Shown here piece after piece: positions 47,423-58,372 of a stretch of 64,000 nucleotides of DNA. Source of the DNA: Paramacrobiotus metropolitanus (Eukaryota; Tardigrada; Eutardigrada; Parachela; Macrobiotidae). Under the pieces are notes generated by a model. That model searched no databases, was not told where the DNA came from, and worked only from the letters and a program-made list of their open reading frames with translations. Positions within the stretch are counted from its first letter, which is position 1; the number at the start of each line of letters is the position of its first letter. The stretch spans positions 1 through 64,000 of the forward strand of contig NW_026570395.1 of assembly GCF_019649055.1 (NCBI RefSeq), given 5' to 3'. The position numbers were made by a program, and so were the translations under genes.

Positions 47423-50016
47423 GGCGCCCTATCATTTTGGCCACCGTTCATTTTGGCCACCATTCATTTTGGCCACCATTCATTTCGCCCACAACTGATT
47501 TTGTTACCGCTTTCGATTTTTAGCTAATACATGCACTCGCTACTCACTTTGTAAGACTATGATCAAGCAATTTTTTTTAAAACGAAACGAACAAAGCAAA
47601 AATAAGAACCTAAGAGACCTAAGAAGTGAACCTCCCGGATTAAAAAAGCCTCGTTTTTGAGATAAGATTCGCAGCTTGCCAACATCTGTTTACTTATGAC
47701 TTGATCTGCGCATGTTACTGGCGCAGCTCCCACAAAACGTTACTATCTGCATAATCGTGAGGTAACAGTAGCATCAGAAATTGGAACACTATTTTTTTGT
47801 CAACCACAGCATACGAAAGTACTGCCCAAGAGCGGTGCATGCCGTAAGTAAATATCAGCGAGGTATGAGAGAACTATTGTTCGAGTGCTGGGTCAATGCA
47901 AAGCAGCGGCTATTGAGGTGGTGGTTGGGAGCTAGTGCAGTACAGAAGGCGTGCGAACTAAGTATGCGTTCTCTGTTGTTTAACGCGAACGTCAATGCAA
48001 ATCCAGTCACAGTTTACCAATTTTAATAATAAATAAAAACAGCCCTGCGCTGTGAGCGAGCGCTGTAACAAATGCTTAGAAAAATATTGCCAACACCAGC
48101 AACATTAAAACACAGTTATTTATTACTTATCACATAGCTGGCCGGAGAAAAACAAAAAAACAACATCGACAGCACAATTAATTGTAGAACAAACGCGTCG
48201 ATCTGAGTTCTGCCAAAAACGATTTCGTTTTTACCAAGATATGTCCTAAAATATCGTCTTTCTTGGCGTCGGATTTCACGTGATAGTCCTTCCAGCCGTT
48301 GAAGATAGCTGTCACCAGGCCAGCAGCCAAAGCTCCCCGTTCGCGAGCTGCTCAAGTACACTGAAAAAACCCGATTTTGTTAAAATGTGTTCAGAATGTT
48401 ATAATATAATCGGCTTTTATTAATTTATTTATCTCAACCTAATAAAATGAGAAATTGAAAAGTGAAGAGGAATGGCGAAGTAACCAAAATACGAACCACA
48501 TAAAGCAAAAACATAATCTGAGGAAAACAAACGATAAAATCATAAAATTAAACGAACAGAACGATCATGCATTCCAAATACGGCGAGCTACGAAAAATAC
48601 TGTGCGGTATGTTTGTTAGTATTAAGCAAGTACAGGGATTATTCAGCTGAACCACCTTTATCACATACCTTGCTTAACGCGATCTCGCTCGTTCCTGCTG
48701 TCCGCCATATGCCGCAAAGTTCAGGATGGAATAACGACGGGTGGCTAGTCAGATAAACAAAATCATTTTTAGTAACTGCAAGATGATTAAATAACTTATT
48801 GGCAAGACTTCTGTCTCTATGTGGTTTAGCTGAGGACACTAAAACGGTAACTCGCAGTCTAACACTCGAACTGTAGTGACTCACTGTAGTGAATGCGACT
48901 CCGCTTTCCGTTGAATGGCTCGTTCTCCATGCCGCTGCTTCCCCTCCATGGCTTTTCAGCTATCCCTAGGTTGTGGCGGGGTTTTTGAGGACAAATCAGG
49001 AAAGGAAACGCGAGCAAGGGTATAAACGTCATCAGCCCAGAAGCCAGGAGAACAAGCGAAGTCGCTCAAGCTAGCAAGTAGTCCCCAGTTCCAAGCGATT
49101 TCGCGCATGGTGGCGAACAGTATTATTAAATGTACCGCAAAAGTGAAAACTGCTTTAATAAAAATAAGTTTGCAGGACCAGAAACGAGATCGCTGAAACG
49201 ACAACAACTTAAAAATTTTACGAAGACTGAATAACTTTTACTGACGGCAACCTGCAAAGCCTGAAAACCCGCGTGCAGAGCAACATCTGCGTCGACAGTA
49301 CGCATTCAAGCACGTGGATTGTGCGGTGTGCCAACCGCACAGTCACAGAGCTACATTATTTTCGGCACAGTCGCCAACCGCCCAGAGCGCTGCTTATAGA
49401 ACCCTACGGCGGTCAGAGGCCAGCGGCTAGTTTAAAAAGTTTTGCTCTGGTGGCCTGCGATTAACATCACAGCTGACACATGCGTAGCCGCTCGAACAGC
49501 CGCTGAGTTACTTGTATGTTGGCAGCGCCCAATTGTTTTGTTACTGGCACCGGAAATACAAATTTTCAAATCTGCCGTGGAAACCGGGCCTAAGAATAAA
49601 ACACAAGAAATAAACATTTCTTGACTCACAGATTCCCTTTGTCAGTACGAGTACATATACTTAAAACCTAAGAAAAAACACCAAAGAAAACCTAAGAACA
49701 CATATAAATACGAGTACATACATATAAAACCTAAGAAAAAAAACCTACGAATACCGTAAGAATACTGTAGCCGCCCGCACAAGTTGCTCCATTGGCAGAT
49801 CCGGCCGTTGCCTTCTCCATGCACGCGCTGCGCTAAACAGCGAGCAATGTGAGTGCAAATATGCGTACACCTCACTCTGTGGAGCAACTTGTGCGGGCGG
49901 ATACAGTAACTTAAGACAATCGAGCGCGGTATTAACCAAATCAGTGATGGCCGAAATGAATGGTGGCCAAAATGAACGGTGGCCAAAATGAATGGTGGCC
50001 AAAATGAATGGACACG
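47423..50016. mobile_element. 2.6-kb terminal-inverted-repeat element with subterminal 16-bp tandem repeats
   Basis: The left end (47,423 to about 47,512) matches the reverse complement of the right end (about 49,925 to 50,016). Each arm holds three tandem copies of a 16-bp unit, (A/G)TTCATTTTGGCCACC, followed by ATTTCG, then ACTGATTT(T/G)GTTA and CCGC. A 9-bp direct repeat, TTCAGTTAT, flanks the element, as expected for a target-site duplication. The interior has only short ORFs (plus 47,781-48,026, minus 48,116-48,361 and others) that I cannot match to a transposase, so it is probably a non-autonomous DNA transposon of a group making 8-10-bp duplications (Mutator-like or hAT-like are options). 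It ends 210 bases before the sugar-transporter ATG. Confidence 0.75.
49763..49908. repeat. Hairpin element with 28-bp arms, nested in the TIR element
   Basis: CCGCCCGCACAAGTTGCTCC (49,771-49,790) is exactly complementary to 49,881-49,900. With one mismatch the arms extend outwards through TACTGTA to 28 bases. The loop is about 90 bases. No counterpart is seen at the left end of the larger element, so it may be a separate small insertion. Confidence 0.85.
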
Positions 50017-50025
50017 TTCAGTTAT
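50017..50025 (+). repeat. Candidate target-site duplication, right copy
   Basis: TTCAGTTAT, the same nine bases as at 47,414-47,422, directly outside the right inverted repeat. Confidence 0.65.
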
Positions 50026-50226
50026 TGCGTCAGCCTCTTTTAGTCAGATTATATGTATAGCGAGGTTTCTCACGATTGACAACTGAAGTAAATCGCGCGA
50101 TTTTCTGATTTGTCGCTGTTATTTAGATATCTTAAAATTACATTACAAAAATATTGGCGGTAGATAACTAAAGATTTATCGTTTTGTGTATTATCGCTAA
50201 AGATTATCGCGATCTCCATCCGCACC

Positions 50227-51753
50227 ATGTCCGACCAGGGGAAGCTGACCGGCAAACTGGCCGTGGCCCTCTTCGCTTCCACCTTCGGCACCTGGTTCCC
50301 GCACGGCCTTAGCGTCTCCGCCCTCAACGGGCCCCAGAACATCGTCCTCAACTGGATCCGCTCCGTCAAGTGCGTCCGCTGGGGCGGCCAGTTCGCCGGC
50401 AATTACACCAACAACACCGACCTCCACGATCCCAACCACTACTTGTGGTGCCGGACCATCCCTCAAGCCGAGGAAAAATCCCTGAAGCAGAACTACGAAC
50501 TGTACACCCTGTGGGCGCTGTGCTCGTCCATGCTGTGTGTCGGCGCCCTGATCGGCACCCTCCTAACCAACCTCTTCATCCACGGACTGGGCATCAAAAA
50601 GTCACTGATGCTGGGCGCCGTCATTCTCCTGGCCGGGTGTGTCCTGTGTTCCTTCGGCCCGACCGCTGGTTCATGGGAGCTGTTTCTATTGGGACGGATC
50701 GTCATCGGACTGGGCACGGGCCTGGTTACCGTGGTCACGCCTATCTACACCTCGGAGATCACCCCTGCGAAATTGCGCGGTGCCGCCGGGACCCTGCCGC
50801 CGGTGATGTACGTCCTGGGCCTGATCGTCACCACCGCCATCGGGTTCCCGTACGTCCTGGGTCACGAGACAGGGTGGCCGTATTTGGTCAGCGCCGTCAT
50901 CATCCCGGTGGTGATCGCCTGCGCCATCCTCCCGTTCTGCCCAGAGAGTCCGCGGTACCTTTATATCGAGAAGAGCCGGGAGGCCGACGCCCAGATGGCG
51001 CTTATGTGGTTTCGCGGTGCCGGTTCGGTCAAGGACGAGCTGGAGGAGATGCACACCGAGGCCGAGCACCTCAAGGGCACCCGCAACGTCACTCTCCTGG
51101 GGCTGTTCGTCGACCCCTTCCTCCGCAAGATCTGCTGGCTGGTGGCCGTGCCCATGCTGGCCCATCAGTTCTGCGGGTTCTACTGCGTGACCTTCTACTC
51201 TACCTCCATCTTCGACGATGTCGGGTTGAAGCAGATGGACGCCGTGTACGCCACCATGGGCGTCTGGGTGGTGTACCTCATCGCGCTGCTGACCTCCATG
51301 GCGTTGGTGGACCGCCTGGGCCGCCGCACCCTCCTCCTCATCAGCCACCTGGGGATGATCGTGGCGCTGGTGCTGTTCGTGGTGTTCGCCGTGACCCGCG
51401 AGCAGGGCGTGGAGTGGACCAAGTACGGGAGTGCCGCCTGTATGCCGCTCTTCATCGCCTCCTTCGCTACCGGGTCGGCGTCGGTGCCATGGATCCTCCC
51501 GGGAGAACTGTTCCCCCAGGAAGCACATAATTCATCGGCTAGCCTGGTGGCCGCAGTGTCCTGGGCGGGAGCCATTCTGACGACGCTGTTGTTCCCGCTG
51601 ATTGTGGTGGTGGCTAAGCATTATACGTTCCTCATCTTTGCCGGGTTGGTGGCGCTGGCGACGGTGCATATTGTGATTAAGCTGCCGGAAACTAAAGGAA
51701 AAACTATTGAGGAGATTCAAGCTTTATTGCGCAGTGAACGGCAGACGCGATAA
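50227..51753 (+). CDS. SLC2/GLUT-family hexose transporter, intronless
   Basis: 508 aa, one exon, ATG at 50,227. Major facilitator superfamily sugar porter of the plasma membrane, 12 membrane segments. Landmarks in order: N-glycosylation sites in the first outer loop (NYTNNT, about residue 59), GRIVIGLGTG followed by YTSEITPAKLRGA, PESPRYLY after segment 6, FYSTSIF in segment 7, DRLGRR between segments 8 and 9, PWILPGELFPQ in segment 10 and PETKGKT at the end. The usual segment-7 QQLSG sugar-contact motif reads HQFCG, so the first Gln and the Ser are changed and specificity may differ from mammalian glucose carriers. Lack of introns and high GC set it apart from its intron-rich neighbours and suggest retroposition, though no poly(A) tract is visible. 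The TIR element ends 210 bases upstream. Confidence 0.93.
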   Translation: MSDQGKLTGKLAVALFASTFGTWFPHGLSVSALNGPQNIVLNWIRSVKCVRWGGQFAGNYTNNTDLHDPNHYLWCRTIPQAEEKSLKQNYELYTLWALCSSMLCVGALIGTLLTNLFIHGLGIKKSLMLGAVILLAGCVLCSFGPTAGSWELFLLGRIVIGLGTGLVTVVTPIYTSEITPAKLRGAAGTLPPVMYVLGLIVTTAIGFPYVLGHETGWPYLVSAVIIPVVIACAILPFCPESPRYLYIEKSREADAQMALMWFRGAGSVKDELEEMHTEAEHLKGTRNVTLLGLFVDPFLRKICWLVAVPMLAHQFCGFYCVTFYSTSIFDDVGLKQMDAVYATMGVWVVYLIALLTSMALVDRLGRRTLLLISHLGMIVALVLFVVFAVTREQGVEWTKYGSAACMPLFIASFATGSASVPWILPGELFPQEAHNSSASLVAAVSWAGAILTTLLFPLIVVVAKHYTFLIFAGLVALATVHIVIKLPETKGKTIEEIQALLRSERQTR

Positions 51754-52078
51754 TTTACGAAGACAAACAGCAAACTATTAGACAATTATCCGTCACAAAC
51801 AAAAAATATCTGAGTCAAAAGTACAGATAGTCATAAACTGGGTTTCGCCATAGCTCTTTTGCATATATGAAATACTGTAGTTTTGTGGCTGTGTTACATT
51901 TACTGGTGATTTTTTCCGGATGCTTCCGTACGGAAGTTTATCACAGTTATTAAATTTGTTGCCGATGTTAGATATCTTCTCGACGTTGCAACGTTAATGA
52001 GCTACTTGAAAATACATTGTTTTATCCATGTATCAAGGCAAGAAACCGGCAATGTTATTCATCACATTGATATTATAT
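51754..52078. other. Intergenic, no gene seen
   Basis: This holds the 3' UTR of the transporter. No clear AATAAA follows the stop codon. Confidence 0.5.
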
Positions 52079-52344
52079 TCTGATAAAATGCCAACCGCGC
52101 ATAATTAAACCGTAATCCGCTGACCGCTAAGTGAAAATCGTGCTGACAGATGTGACTATGAACGAGATACCAGAAACCCGGCGGCATTGGCGATTTCCCT
52201 CCCTACCATCGGTACACACGGCCGATCCTTTACATTTTTCGATACGCTGCAGACGGTAATCATCGGCACGTAGCTGCTGCTATTTGCCCCTTTTTCCGGG
52301 ATTATTCATCGGTGTTCCTGTGTACGCCCCCAGAACCAACAATC
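52079..52344 (+). promoter_or_regulatory. Upstream region of pseudo-astacin gene A, duplicated at gene B
   Basis: The stretch from about 52,079 to 52,165 resembles 58,373-58,460: both have TGATAAAATG, GCGCATAATTAA, CGCTGACCGCT and GCTGACAGA in the same order and spacing. Similarity fades and returns before the ATG (CTGTTCCTGT/GTGTTCCTGT, CCCACAACAACC/CCCAGAACCAAC). The duplication that made the two genes therefore included their promoters; the retained words are candidate regulatory sites. Confidence 0.6.
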
Positions 52345-55300
52345 ATGGCCTCGATCACTTGGTTATGCGTGATTACGGTGTTGCTCTTAAGCGTCTTAGG
52401 TAAAACGGCTACGGGAGTTATGAATGTTGAAGAATTGTCATAGAACGGGTTTAAAAATGTAAATTAAGGTACAGATATACTGTACGTGTTCACAATAAAC
52501 AGGTAGTTTCGGGGCGTCCCAACATCTGCGCACCATCAATGTGGACGGTGCGTATGGAAAATGGAATGCATCGAGTATTCCCTACTGCATCGACGCCGAT
52601 TACTGTACGTCAATTTCTCAGTTTTTCGCGTGCAGTATAATAACGCAGTATACATACATAATCACACCCATAAGTGCTGCAATAATTTTCTTTTTACAGT
52701 ATCTAATCAGGAAAGTAACTTTCGATTTGTATAAGCACAGTAGTGCTAAGTACGAGTACTCTGTACATGGTTTTAGCGTATAAGTGGATGTTTTTGTAAT
52801 AATATTTGTAATAATATTATGTAATTTGTAATAATATTAATTTTGTAATAATATTATGTAACCATTTTGATAATGGTTTCCTCTTATACAGCCCCGACAG
52901 AAAGGTCAACAATTCAGCAGGCCATCCAGATCATGATGGATGCACTGTCCGGTAAACTGATATTTACTCCCGTGGACTGCACGGATAGCCGTTACAAGAT
53001 ACGCTTTACGGCGCTGACCGGAGGACCGTAAGCCATTATTCGAATCCGTTCGTAGGCCGACCACTCGTTTACTGTACGGTTGACTGTACGTCCGTACTGA
53101 ATCCTACAGTAGTAAAAAGGATCGGTTCGCGAACGGATTCGATGTATCTGTAAGAGTATACTAGGGTAGTACATGTTATGCAAGACAAGCCTCCGTTTCT
53201 GCTAGGGTAGAATTTATTCTAGCTTGCTCAAAGTAAGGTCTGAAATTCAAACACTTTTGAGCCGTTTTTGCAATGAGATGAAATACAATGAGATTTAAAA
53301 CTAACCAAATTATTTTACAAAAACCCCTGAAAATCTTTAATCGTTTAGGAGTTGAAGTGATTAACAATTTCTCGTCCTTTTTTATCGTTTTGTCAGCTGC
53401 CTTTCGTCAAAACTTCGTTAAATCCTGTGATACCGTAGTATAAAACTGGCTTGTTAAGAGTTTAAAATAATACTTAAAATAACCAGGTTTTAAATTAATC
53501 AGCTATTTCAAACACGCAGAAAGCCTATTTCGTTATGGAATTGATACGACGTTGTAGCTTGAAATTTTGAAAATATACCGTAAATAATTTCACCCTACTG
53601 CAGCTTAAAGCGAAGCCAACTGACCACAGTGGAAGTCGGCTTTACTGTTGGGCAACCATACTAATGATACATTTACTTAGAGTTCGAAACCCATCCTAAG
53701 ATTTTGTGCCATTCCACAGAGGCAGCGCCAACCGCATCTCCTCGTCCAGTGATCCTGGTGTTAATTCAGCCCAGCAGAGGGCGTCCCAGACCGAGCAAGT
53801 GGTGGCCATTGCCCGTGACAGTCTGGGCTGCTCCACCGATGTGCACTGTGCCCTCAAGTTCATCGCCATCTGTCTGGGCAAACGGGAGGAACAGCTGCGC
53901 AAGGATCGCGACCAGTATATTACCGTCACGCTCAGCAACGCCGTTACACCGGTACGCCAGTCATCATTAGCTTAATAAAACTGCACCGGGTTTTTACCAA
54001 ATTAAGAAGCACGTTTCCTACCTAGTCGTCCCGTGCATCGGCACTGCGCATCTAATTAAGGGGATAAGATGAAATCGGGTTGGGAATTTCGTGGAAATAT
54101 AGTGTTTGAATATAGTAACTGACAGCTTGATGGGTTCGCAGAGTCAGTTCACTACTTACCTGGACACCCAGGCGTATATTGGCCGATTCGGCTACGACTA
54201 CTGCAGCATAACGGTAAGTTTATATAACCGTTACTAATGGAGAACGTTGTGTAGTGTCGTTTCTAGTTACAGTTCCCGCGGATGAATTACCGTAAACTAG
54301 AATAATATTAACAAGTCTAAGAAGCTGTCTACCATTGTATGGTGTTCTCTGGATGACAGCATAACCAGCCGACCGATTACGCCAAACCCGGCACGGTGGT
54401 CTTCACCGTCCCTGCGGGCAAGCCAAACAGTCCGGGCTGTATCCCCAAACTCAGCAATATCAGCAACACCGACTGCCAGCTCATCAGTTTGTTGTACGGG
54501 CTCGACGCGACTTTATGCAAGCCGTGTAAGTTATGCGTGATGCATCGATCTAACTGCGGAAAATAATTCCTAACCACAATAATCAGTTAGCATAACCACG
54601 ACCTATAATAACCTTTGCTGCAGTAAACTGCGCCGCACAATCCTGCGTGACGACCACCACGACCACGACGACAACCACGCCCACCACACCGACGACCACC
54701 ACTGCCTTGACAACCACCGGGGCATCCACCGACAGCACAACGTCCACAACACCAACAACACCAACGACAACACCAACGACCGGCACGACAACGGCTATGA
54801 CCTGTCCAACGGCGGCGACGGTTCCAACAAGTATGGGAACATTTATTTTTCTATGGATATAAAATTATTAATGAAATAATTTATAAAAAAAATCACAAGC
54901 CTGCGGTGCAAAAGAATTCTTTGACTTGCAATGTAATTTTGCCATAAACGTCGTTATCTTGTTATTCCTCCTTCAGCAACCCCGCCCCCGACATGTTCCG
55001 TTGACTTCTGCGCCACACCCACTCCGACCATCGACGAGGCGAGCATTCTCTGGAACGACAAGTATTACATGTTTTCCGGTACATGATCGAGACTTTCCCG
55101 ATCCGCTAAATTTGCCGTAAAACAGTTCCGTTCAAATTGCAGGTGACTGCGCCGTACAGATCGACGATCATAACAAAATCATCGGCACGTCGGTGCCGGT
55201 CAGCTATGTCCTGCCCGGAGTCTCCGGTCCCGTGAGATCCATCTGGACGGACCTAAAATATAAGATCACGCGTGTCGTCACCGACGTACGTGCTTAAAAA

Positions 55301-56745
55301 GAAATAAAAGTAATTTGCTTAAAATACAACGTCAGCTTCCGTCGAAGAAAACTCCCGTTCTGGTGGTTATCTACGGTTATACCAATGCGGCTTGGCGAAC
55401 ATATTCTGTTGCGATGAATACAACTGCATAATTATTTTTTGGGAATATCCTTGATTCCCGTCTTTCCTTTGCAGACAACACAGTACAACTGTTATGCCGC
55501 CGGGTGTTTTCCCGTATCGCCGATGGTAGACGATATCCGACCCCGCTGGGAGTTCATTCGCACCGATTCCGGCGGACTTATGGCGACAACCAGCCCGTAC
55601 ACAACGTACTCCTACGACGGTATGCGGTGCACGCGCACAACCGCGTATCACGCCAATTCACTTGACACATCTAACCAACATCTATAACCTTTTGCAGCGG
55701 ATGTTCTGGCCTATGCAGCGGATGATGACTCGGGCAATCTGGTCGGGATCGGGAATTTGTGTATACTTACCGATCCTAACTGCAAAATCACGCAGGGATG
55801 GAATGCCGTGTACATGGTCAGTTCAAAGTGCTTATTAAGATAAAAAGCGACAAACAACAGCAAAAATAGTCGATTCCTTTGCACGGAATTTTTCTTATTT
55901 CGGCCATTCGTTAAATCATTGCCTTCTCCTTCGAAAAATTTTATAAATGGGCTCTCCTTAGCTTTGTGCTAGATGACAGTTAACTGGGTTCCCAGGTTAA
56001 CTTATGTTAAACCTTTTAACTTTGTCAATTTACTAGATGAGAGCCAGATGTGTAACCGCGTTATTGTATAAGGAAGTAACGGAGCCCATTTATAGGTTTT
56101 TTCGAAGTACGCTTAATTTACATTTATGAACCGGTCCATAAACCGGTTTTGGAATTTCCTAACAAAACACAGCTTTTAGAAATGACCAGTTTAGACCTTA
56201 GACTTTGCTCATAAGTTTGTAAGTGTACTGTGTACGGAGTACTGTAAGCTTTAAACTAAATTACCCGTACACTGATTTTTTTTAAAAATAAAATGATTGA
56301 CAGAAATTTAAACTAAAATTTAAATTCCAATGACCGGTTTACAAAGACGTGCATTTAAAGTTACTGAAATACGAAGAACGTAGCGACAGTTTTTTTTTGC
56401 CCCGCGGCCGGCGTACGACTTTGTAGCCCACCAGATGGTTAACTCTTCCGCAGTACAAAAGCACCATATTAATTAGCCACAACATCACACTCCCGCCGGG
56501 CACAAAGCAGGATTTTTCAGCTCGGCTGTTTTCAGTCCCTGTTGTTTGCTGGATGATGCACGGTAACGTAAAGTATGTATGATTAGGTGAAAGGCACCGC
56601 TGGGATAAACTATGTCAACGTTATCGGCACCGGCGACGACGGCAACCAGTACCTTAACACCATGTTCTGGGTTGCCACCGACTACTTTGCCTATTTATCG
56701 AATGGTGATCTGCTCTCCAAAGCCCTCCAGTGCCCCAGCCCGTAA
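52345..56745 (+). CDS. Secreted pseudo-astacin with Thr-rich linker and hemopexin-like tail, gene A
   Basis: Exons: 52345-52399, 52503-52604, 52892-53027, 53720-53951, 54142-54213, 54360-54525, 54624-54830, 54977-55078, 55143-55285, 55475-55619, 55698-55816, 56587-56745; 1,638 nt, 545 aa, all junctions in phase. Signal peptide MASITWLCVITVLLLSVLG, then at once an astacin-like domain (YGKWNASSIPYCIDADYS, STIQQAIQ, LRKDRDQYITV, FGYDYCSITHN, LSNISNTDCQLISLLYG). Where active astacins have HExxHxxGxxHExxRxDRD this reads KFxxIxxGxxEExxRxDRD, so the three zinc ligands and the catalytic Glu are gone and the Met-turn Met is Thr. Exon 7 is a mucin-like run of Thr/Pro. Exons 8-12 hold IDEASILWNDKYYMFSG and VPVSYVLPGV, like a hemopexin blade, and a Cys-containing tail. 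Likely an extracellular binding or structural protein. Confidence 0.8.
52794..52860. repeat. AT-rich 13-bp tandem repeat in intron 2 of gene A
   Basis: Four imperfect copies of TTGTAATAATATT lie between exons 2 and 3. Confidence 0.8.
53041..53141. repeat. Small inverted-repeat element in intron 3 of gene A
   Basis: CGAATCCGTTCG at 53,041 pairs perfectly with CGAACGGATTCG ending at 53,141; with mismatches the arms reach about 22 bases (inner CCGA/TCGG). The whole is about 100 bases and absent from the same intron of gene B. Confidence 0.65.
55929..56107. repeat. MITE-like inverted repeat in intron 11 of gene A
   Basis: The left arm (55,929-55,960: CTTCGAAAAATTTTATAAAT then GGGCTCTCCTTA) matches the reverse complement of the right arm (56,077-56,107: CGGAGCCCATTTATAGG, then TTTTTTCGAAG). 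The interior also has a near-perfect palindrome around GTTAACTGGGTTCCCAGG. It sits in the unusually long 770-bp intron. Confidence 0.7.
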
Positions 56746-58372
56746 GCAACCCCCATGGCATGCGGAGTCGGCAACCGAAATCCATGTACGATCATATCGT
56801 AGATGGGATCTTTTTTCAAAATGTGAACTGTAACTTTTGCATTGCGACCATACTGCACGTTTTATAAGTGTGACAAATTAGCCCAATTCGGCAAATCGTG
56901 CCATACTAGTAATGCAGGGAATGAACCCCTCTTACTAACTCTGCAGGTTAATGTTCTTATCGTTGATAAGACAGATTGAAAACAGGAGTTACCTTGAAAA
57001 TACCGGCAATAAATTTCCAGATTGTCTGCGCGGTCGTTCACTGAAGAGAAATAAACTGTTATGTTATACTTTGTATCATACGTACACCAGGGTAGCCAAC
57101 ATGTCTACATTTATACAACTCAGAATGTAAATTTACAAGTGAATGTAAATCTTCGCCCATTATTATTTCTATCAAGCAAAAGCTAAAAAAGTATTTTTTT
57201 CACTTTGTTGCAAAACTGATCTACGTTTCTAAGCGATACTTTACCCTTTACTTTTTTGAAGTAACCACTTCCCAACAAACACATGCTTCGCTTAAATTCG
57301 CCACTGAACAAACCGATGGAAATTGGAAATCTATCCAGCAAGCACAGATTCATTCTGGGAGCGCGTATCTTTTATGTATCCCATGCTGTCGTCCGTATGC
57401 AACAACTTCAGAATCTTAGCGTACTAGTATCCATACTGTATTCGTTTCGTATCGCTGGAGTGTCCAGTTAATTACTTCAGGTTTCTTATTATTTGATGTT
57501 CTTCGTGAATCAGGATATGTGATAGTGCCGAATTGCACCCGGCTTGGCTACTCAATAAACATTCAGTCAATCAATTAGTGGAATACATGCGGATTACTTA
57601 GAGAATACTCCAGGAATCTTGTGGAATACGGCACTGAAAAAAAAGGACGTAGAATTAGTAGGATGGCTGGAACAGTAGTAGGATACATAAAGGCTACGTA
57701 GAAGAATACTGTGGAATACGACGGGATGCTCCGGATACATATCAAACATCAACAGGTACTGAAAATTTAACTTGTACAAACTGTGCCATAAGTGTAGCTA
57801 TGAAAGTACGAACACAGTTGAGCGGTATGATTTTCTGCAAATTCAGAATTGGTACAACACCCGTGTAGACTTGTTACTCGTAAAGGCGTGGATGAATCTG
57901 ATCTTTCAGAAACGAGCGAAAATATTGAAGCACATTAAGCAAAATAGGTTAAAATTTAAGAAAGATTTCATGCTTCTCCGGTTTTTGTTGGTAATTTCTC
58001 AACATCACAAATTTTTATGTCTCGCGATGGAATTCAAAAAGGACCTCCCATTGATCTGCAACGAACAAATTCATGCAACGATAAGTCCAGCGGTAAATTA
58101 TTCCAGCGTAGCAACGAATAAATATGCTTTTGCTAATAACCACGTCAACCAAGCATTCCAAAACTAAATCTGCATACCTCGAAACGCTCTGCGACCGGCA
58201 TTCTCCCGACAATCGGAAGTCCTTTACGCACAAGTGTCTCCAGGTGAATATCTCGCGACGGCTTGTCCCGCAGCCGTATACAGAGTGTCCCCATGATCAC
58301 ATGCTCAGGGAACACAAAGCATACTGGTTTATCCATATATCGGGCATGCATCCGGCCATGTTATTATAACTC
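56746..58372. other. Intergenic between the two pseudo-astacin genes
   Basis: AATAAA at 57,008 and again near 57,050 are candidate poly(A) signals for gene A. GTGGAATACG occurs at 57,621 and 57,711 within a short GAATACT-rich stretch. A 131-residue Lys-rich open frame at 57,772-58,167 lacks an ATG at its start and has no recognisable domain, so I do not call it a gene. Confidence 0.5.

Noticed and set aside
50370-51530. Long ORFs in other frames over the transporter gene (plus 386 aa, minus 280 aa)
   Set aside because: Shadows caused by high-GC codons with few stops; they lack any family motif, while the 508-aa frame carries all sugar-porter signatures.
54583-54786. Val-rich minus-strand ORFs over the Thr-rich exon 7 of genes A and B
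   Set aside because: Reverse complement of ACC/ACG threonine codons; no independent support.
57772-58167. 131-aa Lys-rich ORF between the pseudo-astacin genes
   Set aside because: It starts with TTG right after a stop, has no ATG near the start, no splice support and no domain.
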